A DNA stretch of 64,000 nt from Cupriavidus necator A5-1 (GCF_000744095.1 NZ_JQLI01000001.1:248001-312000); one strand, 5' to 3'. Counted from the stretch's first letter, positions 9,470 through 18,503 are shown. Program-made: numbers and translations. Notes: a model not told the origin generated them from the sequence alone.

Positions 9470-9594
9470 TGTGCCCTCATCAAAAAAAGTGAGTCTCAAG
9501 ACTCATCTGTACTGGCGCCGTGTTGTGCGGCTTTAGACGCGTCTTCTCCTGCCCACACCTCCGGTCTCACGACGGTGCGAATACGTGGTGAGCA

Positions 9595-9630
9595 TTGCAG
9601 TTGTATATTATGATAATCTAATTATTATAC
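9595..9630 (+). promoter_or_regulatory. AT-rich promoter with imperfect palindrome upstream of the RHH gene
   Basis: Positions 9603-9630 form an AT-rich imperfect palindrome with GTATA...TATAC ends, in an otherwise GC-rich region. A promoter reading is TTGTAT (9601-9606), 17 bp, ATTATA (9624-9629). The RHH ATG is at 9649. RHH proteins usually bind such palindromes to regulate their own genes, so this is a candidate operator; binding is inferred. Confidence 0.45.
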
Positions 9631-9648
9631 GATGACACTCCAGAACGC

Positions 9649-9852
9649 ATGGAATCCAAGACCGCTCGCCTGACCGTATTGATCGACCCGGAGAAGAAGA
9701 AGGCCTTTGAGGCGCTCTGTGCCGCCCAAGACCAGACGCCATCCCAGATTGTTCGCCAGATGATTCGCGAGTATTTGCAGCAGTACGAAGTGGACTACGC
9801 CACCAAACCGACGATCGGCGCGCCTAGTTTGGCGGCGAAGGAACGTGGGTGA
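9649..9852 (+). CDS. Ribbon-helix-helix (CopG/Arc-type) regulator
   Basis: 67 residues. TARLTVLIDPEKKKAFEALC forms the beta-ribbon and first helix; TPSQIVRQMIREYLQQY the second helix. It closely resembles the protein at 17334-17609 (TARLTLLIDPNKKAAFERLC), so the two are paralogues standing at either end of the Hyf-like operon. Binds DNA as a dimer by family analogy. No toxin gene follows it; the next 287 bp hold no gene. It is transcribed away from the HPr-like gene. Confidence 0.75.
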   Translation: MESKTARLTVLIDPEKKKAFEALCAAQDQTPSQIVRQMIREYLQQYEVDYATKPTIGAPSLAAKERG

Positions 9853-10139
9853 TACGTAGCAGGAAGGCTAGCTGCTCCCGGCGCTCGCAGGCGGGTCCGG
9901 TTCACATGGCGACCAAGTGCTGTGAGCGGCACGCCCGTGCGTGACGGGCATTAGGCAATCGTGCCATTAGCTAGCCAGCCGTTCTCAAGGCCATAGTCGA
10001 CGTGCCACTGTGGCACTGCAGGCGATGCTTCGCGGCGGCGCGCTCTTCTTAGGGCCTAGCAGTGTCGACGATTGGGGGCTGGCCCCAACTTGGCAAATTG
10101 CAGGGCATCGCATACAAGGCTCCCTGGCGAACAATACCG

Positions 10140-10670
10140 CTAGCGCCGTGCGGGATTGGTCTGCCGCTGCCGAATGGCGCTCAGAATCCCGCGCAGGATC
10201 TCTAATGGCGGCGGTGGACAGCCTGGCACGGTTACGTCTACGGGGATGACATTGGCGACACGACCGCAGCTTGCATAGCTCTCCCCAAAGATACCGCCGG
10301 TGCAGCCACAGTCGCCCACCGCCACTACCAGTTTCGGCTCCGGGGTTGCCGCGTAGGTGCGTCGCAGGGCCTCTTCCATGTGACGCGAGACGGGTCCGGT
10401 CACCAACAGCATGTCGGCATGGCGCGGGCTGGCGACGAACTTGATGCCGAGACCTTCAATGTTGTAGTAAGGATTGCCGAGTGCGTGGATCTCCAGCTCG
10501 CAGCCATTGCACGAGCCGGCGTCGACCTGCCGGATCGTCAGCGCCTGACCGAGAATGTCGAGCAGCTCCCGGTGAATGCGCTGGATAGAGGCGGGCTCGC
10601 CCGCCGCGGTGGGCGGCGCCGGCTCGGTGACAATGCCGGTGCGGGCAATCTGCTTGAGGATTTGCCACAT
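10140..10670 (-). CDS. hyfI: Hyf/Ehr-like small subunit (NuoB/HyfI family, [4Fe-4S] protein)
   Basis: 176 residues from ATG at 10670. It carries the N2-type [4Fe-4S] ligands: CNGCE, then GDCGCTGGIFG and VPGCPPPP, as in NuoB and HyfI/HycG. It docks on the membrane arm with the large subunit and passes electrons to the interface site. The start overlaps the stop of the upstream large subunit by 1 nt (TGATG). Unlike its partner, its cluster ligands are intact. It is the last gene of the operon; 287 bp of non-coding DNA follow. Confidence 0.85.
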   Translation of the reverse strand: MWQILKQIARTGIVTEPAPPTAAGEPASIQRIHRELLDILGQALTIRQVDAGSCNGCELEIHALGNPYYNIEGLGIKFVASPRHADMLLVTGPVSRHMEEALRRTYAATPEPKLVVAVGDCGCTGGIFGESYASCGRVANVIPVDVTVPGCPPPPLEILRGILSAIRQRQTNPARR

Positions 10671-12220
10671 CAGAGATCGTGCCCGGAGTAGCTGAGGTTG
10701 AAGGATTTGTTGATCAGCGGAAAGTCCGGCACGATGTTGCCGATGATGGCATGCTCCAGCACCGGCCAGTTCTGCCACGACGGGTCGTGGCAATGGCAGC
10801 GGAGAATGCTGCCGTCATCGGCAAGTTCGAGCGCGACGAGGACTTCGCCGCGCCAGCCCTCCACCCATCCCACCCCGATGGCGGCACCAGCGGGTACTTG
10901 CGGCACGATTCGCGTGGCGCCCTCCGGCAGACCTGCACAGATGGCACGGCTCAGTCGTAGAGACTCCAGCACCTCATCGAATCGCACCGCCACGCGGGCG
11001 GCGACATCCCCGCCGCGGTGCGTGGCCATTTTCACGGCGAGGCTATCGTAGGGCAGCCAAGTATGGTCGCAGCGCAGGTCCACGGCGCGGCCACTGGCAC
11101 GTCCGGCGAGGCCGGTCAGCCCAAGCTGGGCGGCAAGCTGTGGCGTGACGCGGCCGGCCCCAACAAAGCGGTCCTGCAGGCCCGCGTGCTCGTCGTAGAC
11201 CGCGCGCAGCACACGTACTTCCCGCTCGATGTGGTCGCACTGCTGACGCAGGCGCTCAAGCATGGCTGTCGTCAAGTCCTGTGCAATGCCGCCGGGCACC
11301 ACAGCGTCCATCATCAGCCGGTGGCCGAAAGCCTCTCCGGCCAGCCGCTGCCAGTCTTCGCGCAAGCGCGAGAATTGCGCCAGGCCGAAGGCCAGCCCCG
11401 CATCATTGCCCAGGGCCCCCAGGTCACCCAGATGATTGGCCACCCGCTCACGCTCGAGCATCAGGGCGCGAAGCCAGTTTGCCCGCGGCGGAGGCGCGCA
11501 GCGCCAGGCTGACTCCAGCGCCATGCAATAGGCCCAGGCAAAAGCCACGGTGGAATCGCCCGAAACCCGGCCGGCCAGGCGGTAGCCCTCTAGCGGCGGC
11601 AGTTCGGTGAAACGCCGCTCAATGCCCTTGTGCGTGTAGCCCAGGTGTTCTTCCAGCCGCAGCACCTTCTCGCCGACCACGGAAAAGCGGAAGTGGCCGG
11701 GTTCGATGATGCCGGCATGCACCGGGCCGACCGCGATCTCGTGCACCCCATCGCCCTCTACACGCACGAAAGGATAGTCGGCAGGTAGTTTGCCGGCCGT
11801 GGCCGCACCCGCTTGCGCGCCGCTTTGCAGCGGCCGCGCCCCTGGCGGCCAGAGGCCGTGGTCCAGCCAGGGCCGGGCATCGCGGTTGCCCTGCACGGCG
11901 ATACCTACCAGGTCGGTCATGGCACGCTGCATCCGGCCCGCGCATGGGAATATGCCGGCCAGATCCGGCACCGCGGGCGCGATACCATCAAGCGGCAGTT
12001 CGAGCCATATCAGTCCCCGCGGCGTGGCGTACGTCACGCATGCCGTCAACGTACCGCCGATGGTACTCCGGTCGACGCCCCACAGCGCAACGAGGCGCCC
12101 GGCAGCGTCCGCCACCGCACGGGCCGTGGCGGACCAGCCGTCTGGCCCGACCTGGCCGTGCCAGACTGGCAGCGGCGCGGGCAGCCGCTCCAGGTCGAGG
12201 CCGGGATCTGACGGTGTCAT
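10670..12220 (-). CDS. hyfG: Hyf/Ehr-like large subunit (NuoC-NuoD/HyfG fusion) without Ni ligands
   Basis: 516 residues from ATG at 12220 (GGGAG upstream). An N-terminal NuoC-like part (about 1-140) is fused to a NuoD/HycE-like catalytic part (EPGHFRFSVVGEKVLRLEEH, YTHKGIERRFTELPP). In [NiFe] hydrogenases such as HycE the nickel is held by CGIC and CYSC pairs. Here the first reads RVSGDST, and the C-terminal one reads SFNLSYSGHDL against SLDPCYSCTDR: all four cysteines are gone (Ser, Ser, Ser, Gly). The protein ends right there, with no maturation-type extension. It therefore cannot bind the NiFe site; I assign it to Ehr (energy-converting hydrogenase-related) complexes. Confidence 0.85.
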   Translation of the reverse strand: MTPSDPGLDLERLPAPLPVWHGQVGPDGWSATARAVADAAGRLVALWGVDRSTIGGTLTACVTYATPRGLIWLELPLDGIAPAVPDLAGIFPCAGRMQRAMTDLVGIAVQGNRDARPWLDHGLWPPGARPLQSGAQAGAATAGKLPADYPFVRVEGDGVHEIAVGPVHAGIIEPGHFRFSVVGEKVLRLEEHLGYTHKGIERRFTELPPLEGYRLAGRVSGDSTVAFAWAYCMALESAWRCAPPPRANWLRALMLERERVANHLGDLGALGNDAGLAFGLAQFSRLREDWQRLAGEAFGHRLMMDAVVPGGIAQDLTTAMLERLRQQCDHIEREVRVLRAVYDEHAGLQDRFVGAGRVTPQLAAQLGLTGLAGRASGRAVDLRCDHTWLPYDSLAVKMATHRGGDVAARVAVRFDEVLESLRLSRAICAGLPEGATRIVPQVPAGAAIGVGWVEGWRGEVLVALELADDGSILRCHCHDPSWQNWPVLEHAIIGNIVPDFPLINKSFNLSYSGHDL

Positions 12221-12224
12221 CGGG

Positions 12225-13679
12225 TCAGCTCCCCAGCATGGCGGCTGCCTGCCGGTACCAGGTGTTGAGATAGGGCGGGATATAAAGACCCAACATTAGC
12301 CCCAGGGCGAGATGCGTGAACACCGGGACCAGCGCTGGCGGATGCGCCAGCGGCTTGAGCGTGGTGTCGCCGAAGACCATCGGTTGCACCCGACTGAACA
12401 CCGCGGCGAACGCCAACCCGAGTGCGAGCAGCAGGAAGGGCGTGGCCCACGGCTGCTCGCGCATGGCGGTCGTGACGATCAGGAACTCGCTGGCAAAGAC
12501 CCCGAACGGCGGCATGCCCAGGATGGCGAGCACCCCTACCATCAGACCCCAGCCGACCGTGGGACTGACACGGATCAGCCCGCGGATGTCGTCCATGACT
12601 TGCGTGCCCGCCTTCTGCGCGGCGTGGCCGACTGCGAAGAAGATTGCAGACTTGACCAGCGAATGCACCGTCATGTGCAGCAGGCCGGCATAGCTGGCGA
12701 TTGGCCCGCCCATGCCGAAGGCGAAGGTCATCATGCCCATGTGCTCGATGGACGAATACGCGAACATGCGCTTGATGTCGCGCTGCCGGATCAGGAAGAA
12801 GACAGCTGCGACCACCGATACCAGGCCGAACCCCATCATCAGGCGGCCGGTGAGATGGTTGCCCAGCGCCGCATCGGTCAGCACCTTGCAGCGCAGCACG
12901 GCATATAGCGCCACGTTGAGCAGCAGGCCAGAGAGCACGGCGGACACCGGGGTCGGCCCCTCCGCGTGGGCATCGGGCAGCCAGTTATGCAGCGGGACCA
13001 GGCCGACCTTGGTGCCATAGCCGATAAACAGGAAGGCGAACGCCAGCGTGATGATGTTGGGATCGAGCTGGCGCTTTACCGCGTCCAGGTTGGTCCACAG
13101 CAGCGCGCCACCCTCCGGGCCGATGACCTGCTCGGCGGCCATGTACAGCAGCACCGTGCCGAACAGTGCCTGGGCAATCCCCACCCCGCACAGGATGAAA
13201 TACTTCCATGCCGCCTCCAGGCTAGCGGCGGTGCGGTAGACGCTGACCAGCAGCACGGTGGTCAGCGTGGCGGCCTCCATCGCAACCCAAACGATACCCA
13301 TATTGTTGGTCGTCAGCGCCAGCAGCATGGTGAAGGTGAAGAGCTGGTACATGCTGTGGTACAGGCGCAGCCGCGGCGGCGTCATCTTTCCGTGATCGTG
13401 CTCCACCCGCATGTACGGCCGCGAGAAAATCGAGGTGGTCAGGCCCACGAACGCGGTGAGCGCAACCAGAAAAACGTTCAGCGGGTCGATGTAGAACTCA
13501 CGGCCCCACGCCAGCATGGGGCCATTGGCGACGATTTGCGCCGTCAGCACGCAGGCGGCGAGGAATGTGCCCAGGCTGAAGGCGACATTGATGTCGCGTG
13601 CGCGCTCGCGATGTCCCGTCAGCGCCAGCACCAGCCCACCGGCGAGCGGAAATCCGAGCAGAAAGGCCAGCGCGGTCAA
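12225..13679 (-). CDS. hyfF: Hyf/Ehr-like antiporter-type membrane subunit (HyfF/NuoN-like)
   Basis: 484 residues, about 13-14 transmembrane helices, of the NuoL/M/N/Mrp antiporter family that pumps ions in complex I-like machines. The family signature LPDAHAEGPTPVSAVLSG is present near residue 240, with LIRQRDIKRMFAYSSIEHMG following. The start is TTG at 13679 with AAGGAGG from the end of the preceding gene. One nt separates it from hyfE and four from the large subunit, so it is co-translated. Proton or sodium translocation is inferred. Confidence 0.85.
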   Translation of the reverse strand: MTALAFLLGFPLAGGLVLALTGHRERARDINVAFSLGTFLAACVLTAQIVANGPMLAWGREFYIDPLNVFLVALTAFVGLTTSIFSRPYMRVEHDHGKMTPPRLRLYHSMYQLFTFTMLLALTTNNMGIVWVAMEAATLTTVLLVSVYRTAASLEAAWKYFILCGVGIAQALFGTVLLYMAAEQVIGPEGGALLWTNLDAVKRQLDPNIITLAFAFLFIGYGTKVGLVPLHNWLPDAHAEGPTPVSAVLSGLLLNVALYAVLRCKVLTDAALGNHLTGRLMMGFGLVSVVAAVFFLIRQRDIKRMFAYSSIEHMGMMTFAFGMGGPIASYAGLLHMTVHSLVKSAIFFAVGHAAQKAGTQVMDDIRGLIRVSPTVGWGLMVGVLAILGMPPFGVFASEFLIVTTAMREQPWATPFLLLALGLAFAAVFSRVQPMVFGDTTLKPLAHPPALVPVFTHLALGLMLGLYIPPYLNTWYRQAAAMLGS

Positions 13680-13680
13680 C

Positions 13681-14340
13681 TCAATCCTCCTTCAGCTTCT
13701 CAAGGTGACGGATGTCCAGGCTGTCGAACTGCTCGCGGATCTGGAACATGAAGACGCCCAGGATCAGCACGCCGATCAGCACATCCAGCGCTATGCCCAG
13801 CTCGACCACCATCGGCATGCCATAGGTCGCGGCGGTGGCCGCAAAGAAGAGGCCGTTCTCCATCGCGAGGAAGCCGATGACCTGCGGCACCGCCTTGGAG
13901 CGCGTGATCATCATCAGGAAGGACAACAGCACGCAGGCCAGCGCGATGCCCAGCGTGCCGCTGGCGAGTTTCAGCGACAGCCGCGAGATCGGCATGGTGA
14001 GGTTGAAGGCGAAGATAACCACCAGGATGCCGATCAGCATGGTGGTGGGGATGTTGATCAGCGTCTCGACGTCCCAGCGTATCTGGAGACGATCGATAAC
14101 GCGGTGCAGCAGATAGGGGATGAGCAACACCTTGAGTATCAGGGTCAGGCCGGCCGACAGATAAAGGTGCGGCTGGCCCGTCACGTAGCCGACGACGGCG
14201 GTGGCCAACGCCAGGGTCGCCCCCTGCAACGTGAACAAGTTGATCAGCGACAGGATTCGTCGCTGCGAGATCATGGCGAAGGCGAGGATCAGTAGCACCG
14301 CGCCAAGGAGGTTGACGAACTGGGTGAGGAGCGCAGTCAT
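13681..14340 (-). CDS. hyfE: Hyf/Ehr-like small membrane subunit (HyfE, NuoK-like)
   Basis: 219 residues, mostly hydrophobic: about six helices including LLGAVLLILAFAMISQRRIL and VTGQPHLYLSAGLTLILKVL. This matches HyfE, a NuoK-related subunit with extra helices. The C-terminus is charged (QFDSLDIRHLEKLKED). It lies between hyfC (10 bp upstream) and hyfF (1 bp downstream). It has no cofactor motif and is assumed to link the proton channel to the cytoplasmic arm. Confidence 0.8.
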   Translation of the reverse strand: MTALLTQFVNLLGAVLLILAFAMISQRRILSLINLFTLQGATLALATAVVGYVTGQPHLYLSAGLTLILKVLLIPYLLHRVIDRLQIRWDVETLINIPTTMLIGILVVIFAFNLTMPISRLSLKLASGTLGIALACVLLSFLMMITRSKAVPQVIGFLAMENGLFFAATAATYGMPMVVELGIALDVLIGVLILGVFMFQIREQFDSLDIRHLEKLKED

Positions 14341-14350
14341 TGCCGTGTTC

Positions 14351-15298
14351 TCAGTGAGCCAGCAGCAAGTGGACCAGCATGCCGATCACAGCCAGCAGAA
14401 AGGCGGTGGCCAGGAACTCCGGCACACGGAAGATGCGCATCTTGGCGCTCGCGGTCTCCAGCGCCGCCAGCAGGACCCCACCCACGATGAGCTTGAGCAG
14501 CAGCGCGGGCAGCGCCAGCAGCATGGCCAGGGGAGCGTGCGCTTCGGCAACGCCCCAGGGAAAGAACAGCGCCAGGCCGATGCAGGAATAGGCGAACAGC
14601 TTGAGGCTGGCCGCCCACTCAAGGAGTGCCAGATGCCGGCCCGAGTATTCGAGGATCAGCGCCTCGTGGATCATCGTCAGCTCGAGGTGAGTGGCGGGAT
14701 TGTCGACCGGTATGCGAGCGTTCTCGGCCAGCGATACCATGGTGAACGCAACGCCGGCAAACGCCAGGCCCGGGTAGATGGCCAGGTCCCGGTGAGCAAT
14801 CGTCTCGACAATGGTGGTGAGCGAGGTCGACTTGGAGATCAGCGAGGCGGAGAACAGTACCATCAGCAGAGCCGGTTCCGCCAGGAAGCCGATCAGCATC
14901 TCGCGCCGCGCGCCCAGCGTCCCGAAGGCGGTGCCGACGTCCATTGCCGCCAGCGAGATGAAGACCCGCGCCAGCGCGAACAGGCCGACCAGGGCGATCG
15001 CGTCGGCGGCCGGTGCCAGTGGCAGGTCCGTGGAAACGGTAGGGATGATAGAGCAAGCGAGCGCCATGCAGCCGAACACCACATAGGGCGTGGCGCGGAA
15101 CAGCGGCGACGCATTATCTGCGACCACCGATTCCTTGTTGAATAGTTTGTGCAGCATTCGATACGGTTGCCAGAGGCTGGGCGCCGACTTGTTCTGCAGC
15201 CAAGCCCGCCACTGGTTGACCCAGCCGATCAGCAGGGGCGCCAACGCGATCGAGATCACAATCTCGAGTAGCTGTGACAGGATTCCGGTCAAGTTCAT
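14351..15298 (-). CDS. hyfC: Hyf/Ehr-like NuoH-type membrane subunit (HyfC/HycD family)
   Basis: 315 residues with about eight transmembrane helices. Family hallmarks include SLWQPYRMLHKLFNKE on the first cytoplasmic loop and NPATHLELTMIHEALILEY, the acidic loop that contacts the catalytic subunits. In complex I the homologue NuoH forms part of the quinone cavity. Seven bp separate it from hyfB. It anchors the peripheral large and small subunits in the membrane. Confidence 0.85.
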   Translation of the reverse strand: MNLTGILSQLLEIVISIALAPLLIGWVNQWRAWLQNKSAPSLWQPYRMLHKLFNKESVVADNASPLFRATPYVVFGCMALACSIIPTVSTDLPLAPAADAIALVGLFALARVFISLAAMDVGTAFGTLGARREMLIGFLAEPALLMVLFSASLISKSTSLTTIVETIAHRDLAIYPGLAFAGVAFTMVSLAENARIPVDNPATHLELTMIHEALILEYSGRHLALLEWAASLKLFAYSCIGLALFFPWGVAEAHAPLAMLLALPALLLKLIVGGVLLAALETASAKMRIFRVPEFLATAFLLAVIGMLVHLLLAH

Positions 15299-15305
15299 GC
15301 AACCC

Positions 15306-17330
15306 TCATCGCATCACGGCCAGTAGCGTGGCGGCCAGGGTCAGGAAGCTGTACAGCAGGTATGCCGAGATGCGTCCCTGTTGCATCAGGCCGATCAGCC
15401 GGGCCAGATACGACGCCAGATCGATCACGGGGACATACATCCAGCGCCAGAAATGATCCGCCACTGTGACCCGGTAGTGCGGCTGCTCATCGAATGGCGT
15501 CGGCAGGTCGCGGCGCATCCGAAAAAACGGTTCAAAGATCTGGCGGATCGGCTGACCGAAACCCTCGGCGGTGTCCTGCATGCGCGCGGTGCCCCATGGG
15601 AAGCCGCAAGCCCAGGGCGGGCTGCGGCGAAGCCGACCGTGGTAGAGGCGGCGCACCAGCAGGTAGGCGAGGGCAACGCTGGCCAGAATGCCGAGCAGGA
15701 AAATGACCGGCCCATAGCTGGCCTGAGCCAGGCCGGTCGGTGCCAGCAGCCAGCCGCTGGCCGCGGTCCGGGCGCCGAGTCCGCTCGCCACCAGCTGCTG
15801 CGTCACCGGATCGATCAGCTGGACGAATTGGGTCGGCAGCAGGCCAAGCGCGATACAGCCCAGCGCGAGCCACAGCATGCCCGCGCGCTCCCAGCGGCCG
15901 GCGTCGTGCGCGTGGGCCAGCTTGGGCTCACGGGGCTGGCCGAGGAAGATCACGCCGAAGAACTTTACCATGGTGTAGCCGGCCAGGGCCGCCACCAGCG
16001 CGATCAGCGCGGCGACCACCGGGATCAGCATGGTCAGTATCGGCTCCGGAAGACCCGGCGTGAACAGGAAGCTCTGCAGCAGCAGCCACTCCGAGACGAA
16101 ACCGCCGAGCGGAGGCAGCCCCGCGCTGGCCAGCACGCCCAGCAGCGTAAGCCAGCCCACCCATGGCATATAGCGAATCAATCCGCCTAGCTTGCCGAGG
16201 CTTCTCTCCTCGGTGGCATGCAACACGCTACCGGTCCCCAGAAAGAGCAGGCTCTTGAAGAAGGCATGGCTGGCGACATGGTAGAGCGCGGCTGTCAGGG
16301 CCAGGGCGGCCATTGGCGCCATGCCGTAGGCTGAAAACAGCAGTGTCAGGCCCATGGCAACGAAGAGCAGGCCCATATTCTCGATCGACGAATAAGCCAG
16401 AAGCCGCTTCATGTCGGTTTGTACCGCGGCAAAGACCACGCCGAACAGCGCGGTGGCCAGTCCAATGGCCAGCAGCAATCCGCCCCACCACCACAGACGC
16501 ACCTGCAGCAGGTCGAAGGACACGCGCAGCAGGCCGTAGATGGCAGTGTTGAGCATGACGCCGCTCATCATTGCCGACACCGGTGACGGCGCAGCCGGAT
16601 GCGCCTCCGGCAGCCAGACGTGCAAAGGTAGGATGCCGGCCTTGGCGCCGAATCCGAACAGGGCCAGCAGGAAACCGACCGAGGCCCAGAGCGGCGTCAG
16701 CGCCTGGGCTCGCATGCTGGCAAACGTATAGTCGCCGGTGTTGGCCTGCAGCACGCCAAAGCACAGCAGGATGGCGATCGCTCCGATGCGCGCCATTGTG
16801 ATGTAGAGATAGCCGGCGGCGCGCACTTCGGCGATGCGGTGGTTGGCGGTCACCAGGAAGAATGAAGACAACGCCATGGTTTCCCACATCACCATGAAAG
16901 AGTAGGCATCGTCTGCCAGGATCACCCCGGCCATGCTGGCGAGGAACAGGTGGTACTCAAGACAAAGGAGGCCCGGCGGCGTGCCTTCGCCCTTGCGGAA
17001 GTAGCCAGCCGCAAACGTCGAGATGCCGGTCGCCGCCCCTCCCATTACCATCAGGAAGTAGGCCGACAGGCTGTCGACCCGGACGTGGAACGGCAGTGTG
17101 GGCAGGCCAATGGGCAGCACGGCAGCCTCAGGCGCGCGGAATACGGCGTGGAGCGCCAGACCGAACAGCGCCAGCCCTAGCAGTCCCCCGATGGGGAATA
17201 GCACGTGGGATACCAGTGCAAACCGATGCAGCACCAGGACCCCTGCCACGCCGACAAGCAGCCAGGCCCCAACCACAACAAGCATCCAGTCGAGATGGAG
17301 CCATTGGGTAAGAGGGGGCACGCTGCTCAT
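15306..17330 (-). CDS. hyfB: Hyf/Ehr-like antiporter-type subunit (HyfB/NuoL-like)
   Basis: 674 residues, about 16-17 helices: the largest ion-pumping subunit, NuoL/HyfB family. The core motif LPEAHPAAPSPVSAMMSG and the adjacent MKRLLAYSSIENMG are conserved. The C-terminal extension contains an amphipathic stretch (RQIFEPFFRMRRDLPTPFD) typical of HyfB. It starts 3 nt after the RHH gene ends, so both are on one transcript. Six genes follow in the order B, C, E, F, G, I: there is no hyfD, no hyfA/H ferredoxin-type subunit and no formate dehydrogenase. Confidence 0.88.
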   Translation of the reverse strand: MSSVPPLTQWLHLDWMLVVVGAWLLVGVAGVLVLHRFALVSHVLFPIGGLLGLALFGLALHAVFRAPEAAVLPIGLPTLPFHVRVDSLSAYFLMVMGGAATGISTFAAGYFRKGEGTPPGLLCLEYHLFLASMAGVILADDAYSFMVMWETMALSSFFLVTANHRIAEVRAAGYLYITMARIGAIAILLCFGVLQANTGDYTFASMRAQALTPLWASVGFLLALFGFGAKAGILPLHVWLPEAHPAAPSPVSAMMSGVMLNTAIYGLLRVSFDLLQVRLWWWGGLLLAIGLATALFGVVFAAVQTDMKRLLAYSSIENMGLLFVAMGLTLLFSAYGMAPMAALALTAALYHVASHAFFKSLLFLGTGSVLHATEERSLGKLGGLIRYMPWVGWLTLLGVLASAGLPPLGGFVSEWLLLQSFLFTPGLPEPILTMLIPVVAALIALVAALAGYTMVKFFGVIFLGQPREPKLAHAHDAGRWERAGMLWLALGCIALGLLPTQFVQLIDPVTQQLVASGLGARTAASGWLLAPTGLAQASYGPVIFLLGILASVALAYLLVRRLYHGRLRRSPPWACGFPWGTARMQDTAEGFGQPIRQIFEPFFRMRRDLPTPFDEQPHYRVTVADHFWRWMYVPVIDLASYLARLIGLMQQGRISAYLLYSFLTLAATLLAVMR

Positions 17331-17333
17331 GGA

Positions 17334-17609
17334 TCAGGCTCCGCGACGGGTCGCACGGCGCTTGGCGGGAGGTTTCGCGTCGCGCCGCGACGGCGCGCCG
17401 ACCGGTGGCCTCTCTTTGCTCATGGCTTCCGCTTTGTCCGTGTCCACGCCGCTGGGGACGTACTGGACGCCATGCTGGGTCAGGTAGTCGCGGATAAGAC
17501 GCCGTATCACCTGCGAGGCGGTCAGATCCTGCTGTGCGCAAAGGCGCTCGAAGGCAGCCTTCTTGTTGGGATCGATGAGCAGCGTAAGCCGAGCGGTCTT
17601 TTGCTCCAT
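17334..17609 (-). CDS. Ribbon-helix-helix regulator leading the Hyf/Ehr-like operon
   Basis: 91 residues. TARLTLLIDPNKKAAFERLC and TASQVIRRLIRDYLTQ form the RHH fold; the C-terminal third is a basic, Pro-rich tail (PPAKRRATRRGA). It is the paralogue of the 9649 protein. It is the first gene of the operon and is spaced 3 nt from hyfB, so autoregulation would control the complex. No toxin partner is seen. Confidence 0.75.
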   Translation of the reverse strand: MEQKTARLTLLIDPNKKAAFERLCAQQDLTASQVIRRLIRDYLTQHGVQYVPSGVDTDKAEAMSKERPPVGAPSRRDAKPPAKRRATRRGA

Positions 17610-17631
17610 GGGAGCCTCAAGATGGCAATAC

Positions 17632-17654
17632 GATGATTACATGAATCACATCAT
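17632..17654 (-). promoter_or_regulatory. Candidate operator upstream of the RHH-hyf operon
   Basis: An AT-rich 23-bp stretch with ATGAT and ATCAT ends and an inner GATT-N5-AATC inverted repeat, 22 bp upstream of the RHH start. It resembles in style the palindrome upstream of the paralogous RHH gene at 9649. Operator function is inferred. Confidence 0.3.
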
Positions 17655-17863
17655 AGATGATGGCCATGCGAATCCAAAGGGCTAGACGCTACCATTCCTT
17701 GACCACCGCTTGACGGCGGAACCGACCGACGCTCGCGCTACTTATGCGCTGGGGCGCTCAAATTTCATGGACCAGCCGGCCGCCCGGTGATCCGACGCCA
17801 CGCTCCAGGGCGAATTGGCCGGCGCTGAGGTCCACCCGCGACGGCGCCGCAAGCGGGGCCAAC

Positions 17864-18325
17864 ACTGGTGGGGGTGAAATGCATGTGAAATCGTGGGTGT
17901 TTGGCGAGCCACGCTTGCACATTGGGGTGCTTGTGGGTTGCATAGTTGTCGGCGATCAAATGAAGCTCGCGGTCCTTGGGCGTACTTCGATCAATCTGCC
18001 GCAAGAAGCGTAGCCACTCTTGGTGTCGATGCTTTGTCATGCACTGACCAATGACACTACCATCGAGGGTGTTCATCGCCGCGAACAAGGTCGTCACACC
18101 ATGACGCTTGTAATCGTGAGTCATCGTCTCACAGCGCCCTCGCTTCAACGGCAGGCCTGGCTGGGTCCGGTCAAGCGCCTGAATCTGGCACTTCTCGTCG
18201 CAACAGAAGACCAATGCACGTTCTGGTGGATTGAGATACAGCCCGACGATGTCGTCCAGCTTCTCGGCGAAGTGCTTATCGTTCGACACCTTGAAGCTCG
18301 CCACCCGATGCGGCTTGAGTCCATG
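17864..18325 (-). pseudogene. IS630-family transposase fragment
   Basis: The middle of an IS630 transposase: [20 protein letters not shown] with the first catalytic Asp in CDE, then [19 protein letters not shown] with DNY, ending in FHMHFTPTS. The last catalytic block (normally SWLN.VE) is missing because unrelated DNA follows at 17863. The N-terminus also fuses to another sequence near 18325. Truncated at both ends, it is inactive. Confidence 0.75.
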
Positions 18326-18503
18326 CGCGGAGGTCGTTGTAGAACTTGTAGCCGTCGCTCATCAACGCCGCTACCACCGGATGCCGGCAGTAGGCCGGTC
18401 GTCAGGCTTGCAGCGGCTCTCGGCCTCAATCGCTTACAGTTAACCGATCTGGCGCAGCGCCTCGGTGTTGACCTCGTTTTTGTGAGCCTGGCTTTCGTGC
18501 AAA

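Noticed and set aside
9649..9852. RHH as a toxin-antitoxin antitoxin
   Set aside because: No ParE/RelE-type toxin follows either RHH gene.
10010..10249. Plus-strand 79-codon frame downstream of hyfI
   Set aside because: Overlaps the end of the small subunit and lacks a start context.
10140..17330. Formate hydrogenlyase or hydrogenase-4
   Set aside because: The large subunit lacks all four nickel-binding cysteines, and there is no formate dehydrogenase, HyfA/HyfH or maturation gene.
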